Part shown: positions 1 through 8,640 of the stretch, in pieces | Position numbering within the stretch: position 1 is the stretch's first letter | Layout of the letters: every line of letters begins with the position of its first letter | Source of the DNA: Aliirhizobium wenxiniae | GTDB taxonomy: Bacteria > Pseudomonadota > Alphaproteobacteria > Rhizobiales > Rhizobiaceae | Direction: 5' to 3' | DNA length: 64,000 bases | Assembly (NCBI RefSeq): GCF_019511445.1 | Contig: NZ_JAEUAN010000025.1 | Span: forward strand, 30,742-94,741 | The notes under the pieces: model-generated | Seen by the model: the letters and a program-made list of their open reading frames with translations, nothing else | The model's database searches: none | What the model was told of the DNA's origin: nothing | Position numbers and translations under genes: made by a program

Positions 1-1
1 G

Positions 2-157
2 TCATTCGGCCGCCACGGGGCCTTCAACTATCAGCCCACGGCCCGCGTTTCGACATTGGAAGCGGAGCGGGCTTTGGGATACCGTCACCCGGAACCGGCA
101 GACAACCCGGCAGACCGGGACCAGCATGACAAGAGACTTGAGCTTATTCCCATGTGA
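2..157 (+). CDS. C-terminal end of an upstream gene, possibly FAD-dependent oxidoreductase
   Basis: An open frame enters from the left edge and ends at the TGA at 155-157, 16 bases before the glycosyltransferase start. It encodes 51 residues of ordinary composition, unlike the other two plus frames, which read as Pro/Arg-rich noise. The segment near its beginning reads GRHGAFNYQ. That vaguely resembles the last strand of FAD-dependent amine-oxidase or UDP-galactopyranose-mutase-like proteins, where a G-R-x-G-x-F/W-x-Y pattern occurs. The close spacing suggests an operon with the next gene. The family guess is weak; that this is a coding end is more likely than not. Confidence 0.45.
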   Translation, partial: SFGRHGAFNYQPTARVSTLEAERALGYRHPEPADNPADRDQHDKRLELIPM

Positions 158-173
158 AAGCGGGTAACAGACC

Positions 174-1262
174 ATGCGTATCATGCACCTCCTCAATCAC
201 ACTTACCGGCTGAACGGACATGTGCATGCCGCGGTCGACCTAGCATGCGAGCAGAGAAGACTGGGGCATGAGGTGTGCATTGCCAGCGGCGGCGGTGATT
301 TCGACGAGCTTCTGGCAAGCCACCACGTGGCAACCCGGCTCGTCGATCACGAAAGGCGGCCATTGGCCGTTATCCGGTCGATGATGAGGCTGAAGAGATG
401 CGTGAATGAATGGCGGCCCGATGTCATCCACGCGCATATGATGACGAGCGCCGTACTTGCCTTCCCTGTCTGCAAGCTTTCCGGCATTCCGCTTGTCACC
501 ACCGTTCACAACGAATTCGAAAAGAGCGCCATTCTGATGGGACTTGGCAGCTGCGTTATCGCAGTCAGCGAATCCGTCAGCCGCTCCATGCAGAAGCGCG
601 GCATTTCACAGAAGAAGCTGCATGTCGTGCTCAACGGCACGATCGGGACAGCTCGGTTTGCAAACAGGAATGCGGAACCCGCAAAACTTGCGCATCCGAA
701 CATCGTGTTTGTCGGCGGACTGCATCCCCGCAAGGGCGTGGTCGATCTCATCGCCGCCTTCAAGACGGCCCATTCGGCGTTTCCGGCAGCCAGGCTCTAT
801 ATTGTCGGCAGCGGCCCGATGGAGGACGAGTATCACGCACTTGCCCGTCAGACCGGCTGCGGCGATGCGATCACCTTCGTCGGCTCGGTAGACGCCCCCT
901 ATCCTTACATGCTGGCGGCAGACATATTCGTGCTGCCGTCGCTTGCCGATCCGGCTCCGCTGGTGATTTCCGAGGCACGCGAGGCGGGTTGCGCCATTAT
1001 CGGAACCAAGGTCGACGGCATTCCGCAACTGCTGGAATTCGGAGAGGCCGGAATTCTGGTTCCCCCATCGGCGCCGGAGATGCTGGCCACTGCGCTTATC
1101 GATCTTCTCGGCGATCCGGCAAAACTTAAGGAATGGCGGGAGAAAAGCCAGCTTCGCATCGACAACCTGACCATAGAGCGCGTGGCACTGGAAACGACCG
1201 CCGTCTATCGATCCGCCATGACACAACCGAAGCTTATCGGCGCCGCCAGCCGGGCAGTCTGA
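174..1262 (+). CDS. Glycosyltransferase family 4 (GT-B fold)
   Basis: A 362-residue cytoplasmic sugar transferase, probably acting on a lipid-linked or exported polysaccharide. The N-terminal half opens with a Rossmann strand and NHTYRLNGHVHAA, the usual acceptor-side domain. The C-terminal half carries the GT1 signature: VFVGGLHPRKGV near residue 176, YIVGSGPMEDEY near 206, and the donor-binding block PSLADPAPLVISEAREAG. In that block the first acid of the usual E-x7-E pair is Asp, and the second Glu is kept. The ATG at 174 is the first in frame and no strong Shine-Dalgarno precedes it. It sits 16 bases behind another gene end, so it is probably the last gene of a surface-polysaccharide operon; the sugar and acceptor cannot be told. 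Confidence 0.88.
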   Translation: MRIMHLLNHTYRLNGHVHAAVDLACEQRRLGHEVCIASGGGDFDELLASHHVATRLVDHERRPLAVIRSMMRLKRCVNEWRPDVIHAHMMTSAVLAFPVCKLSGIPLVTTVHNEFEKSAILMGLGSCVIAVSESVSRSMQKRGISQKKLHVVLNGTIGTARFANRNAEPAKLAHPNIVFVGGLHPRKGVVDLIAAFKTAHSAFPAARLYIVGSGPMEDEYHALARQTGCGDAITFVGSVDAPYPYMLAADIFVLPSLADPAPLVISEAREAGCAIIGTKVDGIPQLLEFGEAGILVPPSAPEMLATALIDLLGDPAKLKEWREKSQLRIDNLTIERVALETTAVYRSAMTQPKLIGAASRAV

Positions 1263-1651
1263 CGTCCCTCTCCGGAGACGAGCAAACAGCTCCGCCCGAC
1301 ATTTTCCGGGTGAGTGCAGTGCGGATTGATGCCTGAAAACCGCGCCTTACACCCGAATTCCGGCGAACTTCCTTTGCGATGAATATTTTTTCGGCAGAGA
1401 GCCCACCCGTGATGCAACCACAGGCCGTTCATTAAGTTATTGATTCCCCGAATTAATGGCTTTCCCAGGCTTGGAACTCACCGGCCACCGGCAGACGCCC
1501 CTCTCTAAACTTGGAAAAATAAATATTAACGCCTTATTCACTTTATATAATTTTCATTTAACATGGTCGATAAAATACAAACAAAGTAAAACAAGGCCAA
1601 GAACTCACCTCATAGCGTTGTTCCGAATCTATAGTACTGAGGCTAGATTCC
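1263..1651. other. Intergenic stretch, AT-rich in its second half
   Basis: 389 bases without a convincing gene. Roughly 1510-1640 is strongly AT-rich compared with the surroundings (runs such as AATAAATATTAA and TTTATATAATTTTCATTTAAC), typical of a promoter region or of acquired DNA. It lies directly ahead of the acyltransferase gene and probably carries its promoter, but no single -35/-10 pair stands out. The short open frames here have no coding character. Confidence 0.5.
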
Positions 1652-2644
1652 ATGCTCACGAGTAACAAGAGTATTGACAGGCATGCCCAGATAAAGGCCA
1701 CAGCAGAAAAGGCCTTCAACAAGCTGACACCCACAATATTTCACGAAGCATGGTGGCTGGAAGCTGCCACGAGGGGAAGGATCGAGTTCGCCGAAGTGAC
1801 CGATGGCGGACGGACGGTCGGGCGCCTTCCCTATATGGTGAATTCGCGATACGGGCTGACGAGTAGCAATATGCCGACGCTGACGCATTTCCTCGGTCCC
1901 GGCATCGATGACGGCGGCGGCAGCGAAGCCAATCGCTATGTCAAACGCAACTCGATCACCCAGGAACTCATCCGCAAGCTTCCGCAGCTTTCATCCTTTC
2001 GCCAGAAGATGCATCGCGGCATTTGCGACGCCCTGCCCTTTCAGGCTCAAGGCTATGGTGTGCAGGTTCAGTTCACCTTCGAGATAGAGCCCTATCCGGA
2101 AGCGACGATCTGGAAAGGCATGCGCGACAAGACACGCAACGTCATTCGCCGCGCGGCGGAAAACTTCGACGTTTTTGAAAGTGTCGACCCGGAAGCCTTC
2201 CTTCATCTCTCGATGGCGCATCTCGAGCAGAAGAACATGCAGGCCAATATCGATTTCGATACCTGCCTGGAGATCGCAAAACAGGCGATCAGCCGCGGGC
2301 GCGGCCATATCTGGGTCGCAAGGGAATGCGCGACAGGCACACCGAAGGCCGCGATATTCTGCGTCTGGGACAACAGCACCTATTATTATCTGATGTCGAC
2401 CCGCGCACCGGATGCCGGCAATGGCGTCGTGCCGCTGCTCTTGTGGAACGCAATCCAGTCTGCCTCGTCGATGGGCTACGTGTTCGATTTCGACGGGATC
2501 GTCAATGAAGGATCGATCCTCCTGTTTTCCGGCTTCGGCGGAAAGACATCGCCACGCTATATCGTCACCAAGGCCAGCATGCCCTATCGCGTCCTGCGGC
2601 AGATCCGCCGGATGGATTCGTCGGTTAGCAACGCGTTCTGTTAA
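1652..2644 (+). CDS. FemAB/GNAT-like acyltransferase (BioF2-like acetyltransferase domain)
   Basis: A 330-residue protein with the layout of the Acetyltransf_6/FemAB-related proteins found in exopolysaccharide loci. An N-terminal segment contains FHEAWWLEAA (about residues 30-40) and GRLPYMVNSRYG. A central GNAT-type part includes MRDKTRNVIRRAAEN (about 157-171), and the C-terminal half contains YYLMSTRAPDAGNGVVPLLLWNAI followed by FDFDGIVNEGSILLFSGFGG. FemX-like proteins of this kind often end with a sequence such as FDFxG. The proposed role is transfer of an acyl or aminoacyl group to a surface sugar, inferred from the family and the neighbouring glycosyltransferase. The start is the ATG at 1652; the only purine-rich run before it is GAGG about ten bases upstream. 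Confidence 0.75.
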   Translation: MLTSNKSIDRHAQIKATAEKAFNKLTPTIFHEAWWLEAATRGRIEFAEVTDGGRTVGRLPYMVNSRYGLTSSNMPTLTHFLGPGIDDGGGSEANRYVKRNSITQELIRKLPQLSSFRQKMHRGICDALPFQAQGYGVQVQFTFEIEPYPEATIWKGMRDKTRNVIRRAAENFDVFESVDPEAFLHLSMAHLEQKNMQANIDFDTCLEIAKQAISRGRGHIWVARECATGTPKAAIFCVWDNSTYYYLMSTRAPDAGNGVVPLLLWNAIQSASSMGYVFDFDGIVNEGSILLFSGFGGKTSPRYIVTKASMPYRVLRQIRRMDSSVSNAFC

Positions 2645-2702
2645 GAGAGGGAGCCAACCGGCTAGTCTTTCAGAGAAGATACAGACCGCCCTATGGCGAG
2701 GG

Positions 2703-2777
2703 TGGCTGGGGCGCCAGGATTCGAACCTGGGAATGCCGGTACCAAAAACCGGTGCCTTACCGCTTGGCGACGCCCCA
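2703..2777 (-). tRNA. tRNA-Gln (anticodon TTG)
   Basis: Read on the minus strand, a full cloverleaf is present: acceptor stem TGGGGCG pairing with CGCCCCA, D-arm AAGCGGTAAGGC, anticodon loop with TTG flanked by CCGG/CCGG stem bases, and T-arm with GGTTCGAATCC. Discriminator G and an encoded CCA (2703-2705) follow. It stands alone between the acyltransferase gene and the MBL hydrolase. No integrase or truncated tRNA copy is seen beside it. Confidence 0.97.
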
Positions 2778-2999
2778 ACATGGTCGTGACGGCATGAAAC
2801 GCCACACGACAGGCGCTTCCTCTAGCAAAGCTTTGTTTCGCCCTCAACGGCAATCTTCGTTCATTCGCCTATTTTCCTCGCGATAGTTTTTGATCTCAAG
2901 CGTCTGGATCTGCTCCGAGCGCTTCAGGCCTCCGTTTGATCGCATGTCTTTTGGCACAAAACCGCTGCACAGTTTTGCGCGGCGTGCTTTAAAGCGGCC

Positions 3000-3944
3000 A
3001 TGACACGCAGTAAGGCTGGCAAGGCGCAGGATATGGCACGCGATATCGATTTCGACATGGAGTTTTCTCCGGCTTACGGCCACGCCGTTCCGGTTGCCGA
3101 CGGTGTTCTGAGACTGACGGTCAACAACCCCTCGCCTTTCACCTTCCATGGCACGAACAGCTATATCATCGGCCAATCCACGCTGGCGATCATCGATCCC
3201 GGCCCGGAAAACGAGGCGCATTTCGATGCGCTGATGAAAGCGATAGATGGCCGGGCCGTCAGCCACATCTTCGTCAGCCATACGCATCGCGATCATTCTC
3301 CGCTTGCAAGGCGCCTGAAGGATGCGACCGGCGCATTGACGGTGGCCGAAGGCCCGCACCGCGCGTCGCGGGTTTTGCATGAAGGTGAGATCAATCCGTT
3401 TTCCGAAAGCGCCGATACGGATTTCGTGCCGGACATCGCCATTGCCGATGGCGGCGTGATCGAGGGTGACGGCTGGTCACTTTCGGCCATTCACACGCCC
3501 GGCCACACGGCCAATCACTCCGCTTTCGCGCTCGACGGCACCGGCATCGTATTTTCGGCCGATCATGTGATGGCCTGGGCGACAACCATCGTTGCACCGC
3601 CGGACGGGTCCATGGCCGATTTCATGACTTCGATCGAAAAGCTTCTGGCCCGCAAGGATAGGGTCTATTTTCCCGGTCACGGCGGCCCGGTGCGCGAACC
3701 GGCCTCTTTCCTGAGGGGCCTCAGAACACATAGGCGGATGCGGGAAAGGGCGGTAATGGAGCGGATCATCGCCGGCGACCGGCTGATCACCGACATGGTC
3801 AAAACGATCTATGCGAAGACCGACCCCAGGCTGCATGGCGCGGCGGCGCTTTCGGTTCTCGCCCATATCGAGGATCTTCTGGAGAAGGGCCGGGTGGAGA
3901 CGGATGGACCTCCGTCGCTTCACGGCCTCTACCGGCCAGTCTGA
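3000..3944 (+). CDS. MBL-fold metallo-hydrolase
   Basis: A 314-residue metallo-beta-lactamase-fold hydrolase. The metal-binding motif HTHRDHSPLARRL (H-x-H-x-D-H) lies near residue 96. Further ligands are visible in HTPGHTANHSAF (about 165) and SADHVMAW, and the last His in YFPGHGGPV. The C-terminal about 80 residues form the winged-helix-like extension (AALSVLAHIEDLLEKGRV) seen in LACTB2-type proteins, which act on nucleic acid or thioester substrates. The substrate here is unknown. The ATG at 3000 is used; another in-frame ATG at 3033 (MARDIDFDMEF) with AAGG upstream is also possible. It converges with the DUF1499 gene. Confidence 0.88.
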   Translation: MTRSKAGKAQDMARDIDFDMEFSPAYGHAVPVADGVLRLTVNNPSPFTFHGTNSYIIGQSTLAIIDPGPENEAHFDALMKAIDGRAVSHIFVSHTHRDHSPLARRLKDATGALTVAEGPHRASRVLHEGEINPFSESADTDFVPDIAIADGGVIEGDGWSLSAIHTPGHTANHSAFALDGTGIVFSADHVMAWATTIVAPPDGSMADFMTSIEKLLARKDRVYFPGHGGPVREPASFLRGLRTHRRMRERAVMERIIAGDRLITDMVKTIYAKTDPRLHGAAALSVLAHIEDLLEKGRVETDGPPSLHGLYRPV

Positions 3945-3954
3945 CAGGACTGAT

Positions 3955-4848
3955 TTAGCTACCGGCAAGCCCGAGCAGTTCGGCATCCAGCCGATCAAGG
4001 AAATCCTCGGCGATTTCCGCACCGAAGCCCAGATCGTGTGGCCCATATCGGGAGACGACACGGATATCGACAAAGGTCGTTTCGGCATCCTCGCGCAGCC
4101 GGATGACGACATCGAAACGCAGACCGGCGATCAGCGTGCGTGTCGCCCCCTGCAGCACGACTTCGGTCGGGTTGCCGACGGCAGCATCGAGGGAGGGTTC
4201 AGGGCGTGGCGTCGGCACCGGCGCAATATCGGGAACCGGAGCCTGGTCATCCTTCGGCGCCGTGCGCTCAGTCCGATCCGGCTCGACCAGGGACAGCCCT
4301 TCCGTCTTTGCGATGGCAATCCGGGCAGACAGCGACGCCTTGCGGACACCTTCATAGACCCGGTCGAGCGCGCCTTCATATCGCCGGCCGATCAGGCCCG
4401 GATAGGCCGCAAATTGCGCACGCCGTTCGCCTGCGACCGGTACCGGTGGCCGGGGCAGCCAACGCTGGGCAAAATGCGGCTCCGAGATAAAGGCCGGCGG
4501 ATCGGCGAGATCCGTCGAGATGTCATAGATTGCCGGGGTGGTGTAATATTGCATGACGCCATAGGCGACTGTTCCGAGCGGCAGCGCTGCATAGATCAGC
4601 CCTTTCGTTGCCGCGACACCGCCATCGGCTCCTACCTGCCACAGGCGGGCAAGGCCGATGAGCAACAGCGGCAGAGATACGGCGGCGATGGCAGCGGAGA
4701 GGAACAGAAGCGCCAGAAAATCCGGCTGACTGAGTGGACCGAAGCGATGGGCAAGCGCTGAGATCAGGAACAACAGCAATGCCGACAAGGCCAGCCGCCG
4801 GCCGAGATAGGCGGATTGGGATACGGGCCGGACGAAACGGACAGTCAT
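3955..4848 (-). CDS. DUF1499 domain membrane protein
   Basis: About 297 residues from the ATG at 4848 (MTVRFVRPVSQ); the frame stays open further upstream, but that part looks non-coding. Three hydrophobic segments at the N-terminus (ALSALLLFLISALA, FLALLFLSAAIAAVSLPLLLIGLA, GLIYAALPLGTVAYGVM) precede a soluble DUF1499 region. That region starts near YDISTDLADPPAF and ends with TFVDIRVVSRYGPHDLGFGAEIAEDFLDRLDAEL. A Pro/Thr-rich insert with TPRPEP interrupts the domain. The function of DUF1499 is not established. It is divergent from the small lipoprotein gene and convergent with the MBL gene. Confidence 0.8.
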   Translation of the reverse strand: MTVRFVRPVSQSAYLGRRLALSALLLFLISALAHRFGPLSQPDFLALLFLSAAIAAVSLPLLLIGLARLWQVGADGGVAATKGLIYAALPLGTVAYGVMQYYTTPAIYDISTDLADPPAFISEPHFAQRWLPRPPVPVAGERRAQFAAYPGLIGRRYEGALDRVYEGVRKASLSARIAIAKTEGLSLVEPDRTERTAPKDDQAPVPDIAPVPTPRPEPSLDAAVGNPTEVVLQGATRTLIAGLRFDVVIRLREDAETTFVDIRVVSRYGPHDLGFGAEIAEDFLDRLDAELLGLAGS

Positions 4849-5052
4849 TTTGCGGCGCAAGCTCCGGACGAAACACTGAATGACTGTGTAGGACAGGCGT
4901 TTAAAAAATGGAATCTCAAAGCATCGCAGACCAGGGATAACGCTGCCCGCAGCTTGTCTTTTCCACCTCGATTTTTTCATCGACCCCGCGCATTTTCGTC
5001 ATCGATGCTCTACATATCTATTCGCGGCTCAGCTTGAGCGATCTGATGGAGC

Positions 5053-5328
5053 ATGACCATGCGTCTTCACCGAATTCTCATTCCCTCGGCACTGCTTCTC
5101 GTTCTGGCCTCATGCCAGACGATGACGCCGGAGGAGCGGCGAGCGGCGGATGAGCGAACCTGCCTGGGTTACGGTTTTAGAGCCAAGACCGACGCCATGT
5201 CGCGCTGCCTGCTCGATCTCGAACTCGACCGGCGCGCGCAGAGCCGCTCGATGATGGAGCGCAATGACTCGATGTTTTGGCAGCCGCCGATCGTGGTGGA
5301 GCGGCGGGTGATCGTGCATCGGCGGTAA
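5053..5328 (+). CDS. Small putative lipoprotein
   Basis: A 91-residue protein with a lipoprotein signal peptide: basic MTMRLHR, hydrophobic ILIPSALLLVL, then the lipobox LASC, so the mature protein would begin at Cys21. The mature part is short, charged and contains two further Cys (TCLGYGF and SRCLLDLELDRR), which could form a disulphide in the periplasm. It ends in a Val/Arg-rich strand. No known domain is recognised. The start may be 5053 or the second ATG at 5059. It converges with the VOC gene only seven bases away. Confidence 0.7.
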   Translation: MTMRLHRILIPSALLLVLASCQTMTPEERRAADERTCLGYGFRAKTDAMSRCLLDLELDRRAQSRSMMERNDSMFWQPPIVVERRVIVHRR

Positions 5329-5335
5329 TGTTTCC

Positions 5336-5695
5336 CTACTGCCTGTACTGCAACTCGATCCTGATCCCTTCCGGGCCATAAACAAAAATCTGGCCGATGC
5401 CGGCACCCGGTATCTCATCGTGTTCGAAACGATAGCCGGTTGCTTCCGCACGTTTAACCGCATCCTCGCGGTCGAAAAAGGCGAAGGCTGCGTGGTTGAG
5501 CATGCCTTGGGGGAAATCACCGTCGCGCTTCACGACATTGAGATGGATTGCCGGATGGCCTTCGAGATAAAGCCAGTGGCCGGGCATGTCGAAAGGCGGG
5601 CGATAGCCTTCTTCCACGCCTAAAAGCGTCTTCAGGAAATCGATCATGATAGCCGCATCGCGGGTTTGAATGTTGACATGATCCAGGCGCGGCAT
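5336..5695 (-). CDS. VOC family (glyoxalase-like) protein
   Basis: A 119-residue single-module vicinal-oxygen-chelate protein. It starts MPRLDHVNIQTRDAAIMIDFLKTLLG, with the usual first metal-ligand His in DHVNI. GHWLYLEGHPAIHLNVV and LNHAAFAF supply further candidate ligands, and the ending VYGPEGIRIELQYRQ holds the final Glu. The ATG at 5695 is chosen because GGGAGGGG lies just upstream on the minus strand; a longer frame up to 5758 lacks this. Substrate unknown: such proteins include glyoxalase I-like lyases, dioxygenases and resistance proteins. Confidence 0.85.
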   Translation of the reverse strand: MPRLDHVNIQTRDAAIMIDFLKTLLGVEEGYRPPFDMPGHWLYLEGHPAIHLNVVKRDGDFPQGMLNHAAFAFFDREDAVKRAEATGYRFEHDEIPGAGIGQIFVYGPEGIRIELQYRQ

Positions 5696-5782
5696 CGGCC
5701 CCTCCCTAGGCTTTCCACCATGGGAGCACGATAGCATGATGCTACAGGACGATGCCATCTCCCCCGTCCGCCAAGATGCGGA

Positions 5783-8455
5783 TCAGGCGTTGCGCTTGGC
5801 GATCGCGGCCTGGGCTGCGGCCAAACGGGCCACGGGCACACGGAAGGGCGAGCAGGAGACATAATCGAGATCGGCGTTTTCGCAGAAATGGATCGATGCC
5901 GGATCGCCGCCATGTTCGCCGCAAATGCCCATCTTGAGATCGGGCTTGGTTTTACGACCACGCTCGGCGGCGATCTGGATCAGTTCGCCGACACCGTCGA
6001 AATCCAGCGAGACGAAGGGATCGTGCTCGATAATACCCTTTCGCTGGTAAGTCGGGATGAAGGTGGCAGCGTCATCGCGCGACATGCCGAATGTGGTCTG
6101 CGTCAGGTCGTTGGTGCCGAAGGAGAAGAATTCGGCGGTCTCGGCAATCACATGGGCGCGGATCGCGGCGCGCGGCAGCTCGATCATCGTGCCGGCGAGA
6201 TAACCGATCTGCATGCCGGTCTCTTTCCAGACATCCTTCGCCACGGCGTCGATAACGCCCTTGACGTAATCAAGCTCTGCCCGGAGACCGACCAGCGGCA
6301 CGAGGATTTCCAGTTCCACCGGCTCGCCGGTTTCCTTCGCGGCTTCGGTTGCGGCCTCGAAAATGGCGCGCGCCTGCATTTCGGCGATCTCGGGATAGGA
6401 GATCGCAAGGCGACAGCCGCGATGGCCGAGCATCGGGTTGAATTCGTGGATCGCATCGATGCGGCGGGCGAGAAAATTGGCGGACATGCCCATGGCGCGG
6501 GCGACGTCATCGATCTCCGCTTCCGTCTTGGGCAGGAATTCATGCAGTGGCGGATCGAGCAGGCGGATCGTTACCGGCAGGCCATGCATGATGGTGAAAA
6601 GCTCGGTGAAATCCGAACGCTGAAGCGGCAGGAGTTTTGCCAGCGCCGTACGGCGCGCGGCTTCGTCTTCGGCCAAAATCATCTCGCGCATGGCGTGGAT
6701 GCGGTCGCCTTCGAAGAACATGTGTTCGGTGCGACATAGGCCTATGCCCTCGGCCCCGAAGGAGCGGGCCGAGCGGGCATCCTGCGGCGTGTCGGCATTG
6801 GTGCGGACCTGCATGCGGCGGGCCTTGTCGGCCCAGGCCATCAGCTTGCCGAAATCACCGGAGAGTTCCGGCTGCAACATGGCGACGCGGCCCTTGAGGA
6901 TCTGGCCGGACGAGCCGTCAATGGTGACGATGTCGCCTTTGCGAAGTGTTACGCCGCCGGTTCCGGTCAGCGTTTCGTTGCGCAGATCGACCCGCATCGA
7001 ACCCGCGCCGACAACACATGGGATACCCATGCCGCGCGCGACGACCGCCGCATGGCTGGTCATGCCGCCGCGCGTGGTCAGGATCGCTTCGGCGGCATGC
7101 ATGCCGTGAATGTCCTCCGGGCTGGTCTCGATGCGCACGAGTACGACATGCTTGCCTTCGGCCTCTGCCTGAACCGCCTGTTCGGCGGTGAAAACGATCT
7201 CGCCGGTCGCCGCACCCGGCGAGGCCGGAAGGCCGGATCCGATCTGATGGCGGGGAACGCGCGGATCGATGGTCGGATGCAGCAACTGATCCAGCGACGG
7301 CGGGTCGATACGACAGACCGCCTGTTCTTCAGAGATCAGCCCTTCCTCGACCATATCCACGGCAACCCGCATGGCGGCTTTGGTGGTGCGTTTTCCGGTA
7401 CGCGTCTGCAGCATCCAGAGTTTTCCGCGCTCGACGGTGAACTCGACGTCCTGCAGGTCCTGATAGTGCTGTTCGAGGTGATTGCAGATTTCGCGAAACT
7501 CGGCAAACGCCTCGGGCATCAGCTTTTCCATCGACGGCTTTTCAGAGCCGGATGCAAGTCTGCCTTCTTCGGTGATCGACTGCGGCGTGCGGATGCCGGC
7601 CACGACATCCTCGCCCTGGGCGTTCGCCAGAAATTCGCCGTACAGAGCCTTTTCGCCGGTGGACGGGTTACGGGTGAAGGCAACGCCGGTGGCGGAGGTG
7701 GAACCGAGATTGCCAAAGACCATGGCCTGGACATTGACTGCCGTGCCCCAGGTTTCGGGAATGCGGTGGAGCGTGCGATAGGTGACAGCGCGGGCATTGT
7801 GCCAACTGGAAAACACGGCGGCGATCGCCTTCCAGAGCTGAACATGCGGGTCCTGCGGAAAACTCTCGTCCAGCTCGTCCTCGATCAGGCGCTTGTAGAG
7901 ATCAACGATATGCTGCCATTCGACAGCGGAAAGATCCGTGTCGTGCTGGCGGCCGAGGCGGCCCTTCTCGTCTTCGAGAACCTCTTCAAAGATCTCGTTG
8001 TCGAGACCCATGACGACATCGGCATACATCTGGATGAAACGGCGATAGCTGTCCCAGGCAAAACGGGCGTCACCGGCATCATGGCCCAGTGCCTGGACCG
8101 TCTCGTCGTTGAGGCCGAGATTGAGAACCGTATCCAGCATGCCCGGCATCGAGGCACGCGAGCCTGAGCGAACGGATAAAAGCAGCGGCCTCTCGCTGCC
8201 GCCGAAGATACGGCCGGTTTCCGCTTCAACCGCTTTCAGCCCTGTCAGGACATCAGCCTTCAGGTCGTCGCAAATCTTTTTGCCATTGCGGAAAAATTCG
8301 TGGCAACAGTCACAGGTAATGGTCAGCCCCGGAGGCACGGGCAAACCAAGGCTCGCCATCTCGGCGAGATGTGCCCCCTTGCCGCCCAGCAATGCGATAT
8401 CCACCGCGCCGCCTTCTGCCTTACCACCGCCGAACCAGTAAACCCGTTTTGCCAT
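5783..8455 (-). CDS. ppdK: Pyruvate, phosphate dikinase
   Basis: An 890-residue enzyme interconverting pyruvate, ATP and Pi with PEP, AMP and PPi; in rhizobia it serves gluconeogenesis alongside PEP carboxykinase. The N-terminal ATP-grasp part starts KRVYWFGGGKAEG and includes LLSVRSGSRASMPGMLDTVLNLG. The central swivelling domain has the catalytic His in GGMTSHAAVVARGMGIPC. The C-terminal PEP-binding barrel includes GTNDLTQTTFGMSRDDA and MGICGEHGGDP. Length is normal for bacterial PPDK. A strong ribosome site, GGGGAGG, precedes the ATG at 8455. Short direct repeats upstream may be operators. Confidence 0.98.
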   Translation of the reverse strand: MAKRVYWFGGGKAEGGAVDIALLGGKGAHLAEMASLGLPVPPGLTITCDCCHEFFRNGKKICDDLKADVLTGLKAVEAETGRIFGGSERPLLLSVRSGSRASMPGMLDTVLNLGLNDETVQALGHDAGDARFAWDSYRRFIQMYADVVMGLDNEIFEEVLEDEKGRLGRQHDTDLSAVEWQHIVDLYKRLIEDELDESFPQDPHVQLWKAIAAVFSSWHNARAVTYRTLHRIPETWGTAVNVQAMVFGNLGSTSATGVAFTRNPSTGEKALYGEFLANAQGEDVVAGIRTPQSITEEGRLASGSEKPSMEKLMPEAFAEFREICNHLEQHYQDLQDVEFTVERGKLWMLQTRTGKRTTKAAMRVAVDMVEEGLISEEQAVCRIDPPSLDQLLHPTIDPRVPRHQIGSGLPASPGAATGEIVFTAEQAVQAEAEGKHVVLVRIETSPEDIHGMHAAEAILTTRGGMTSHAAVVARGMGIPCVVGAGSMRVDLRNETLTGTGGVTLRKGDIVTIDGSSGQILKGRVAMLQPELSGDFGKLMAWADKARRMQVRTNADTPQDARSARSFGAEGIGLCRTEHMFFEGDRIHAMREMILAEDEAARRTALAKLLPLQRSDFTELFTIMHGLPVTIRLLDPPLHEFLPKTEAEIDDVARAMGMSANFLARRIDAIHEFNPMLGHRGCRLAISYPEIAEMQARAIFEAATEAAKETGEPVELEILVPLVGLRAELDYVKGVIDAVAKDVWKETGMQIGYLAGTMIELPRAAIRAHVIAETAEFFSFGTNDLTQTTFGMSRDDAATFIPTYQRKGIIEHDPFVSLDFDGVGELIQIAAERGRKTKPDLKMGICGEHGGDPASIHFCENADLDYVSCSPFRVPVARLAAAQAAIAKRNA

Positions 8456-8496
8456 TCACGCCTCCCCGTGCATTTTTCTCTGAAATTCAGAGCTTT

Positions 8497-8580
8497 TGCA
8501 ACAGCTTGGGAAATCATGGAGGCAGCATTATGTGCGCTGCAGCATTATGCAACAGGCAATTTGGCGCAAATTTGCAACAG
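8497..8580 (-). promoter_or_regulatory. Three TGCAACAG direct repeats upstream of ppdK
   Basis: The octamer TGCAACAG (CTGTTGCA on the ppdK strand) occurs at 8497-8504, 8548-8555 and 8573-8580, all in the 125 bases before ppdK. The last copy overlaps a perfect palindrome GCAAATTTGC, and ATAATGCTGC is also repeated in the region. Repeated oriented sites just ahead of a metabolic gene suggest regulator binding. No known consensus was matched. Confidence 0.35.
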
Positions 8581-8601
8581 GGTTGAGACTGGTGGAGATA
8601 A

Positions 8602-8640
8602 AAGCTTTGCGGGGCCGGATCACACTCGGCCCCGCAAAGC
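8602..8640 (-). terminator. Strong hairpin with T-rich tail on the minus strand
   Basis: A near-perfect 14-base-pair stem (GCTTTGCGGGGCCG on each arm) with a nine-base loop lies at about 8603-8640. On the minus strand it is followed by TTTTAT, the form of an intrinsic terminator. It lies some 200 bases downstream of the end of smc and 150 bases before ppdK, so it may end the smc operon or a short independent transcript. Confidence 0.65.

Noticed and set aside
2645..2999. Genomic island integrated at tRNA-Gln
   Set aside because: No integrase, no repeated tRNA end and no odd composition near the tRNA.
4849..4980. Longer start for the DUF1499 protein
   Set aside because: The extra 44 residues are basic and aromatic without domain character, and the ATG at 4848 fits the membrane topology.
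5742..8167. Long plus-strand open frames inside ppdK
   Set aside because: Shadows of the real minus-strand gene caused by high GC.
8563..8577. Sigma-54 promoter before ppdK (TGGC...TTGC)
   Set aside because: The GG and GC elements are nine bases apart instead of ten, and it points away from ppdK.
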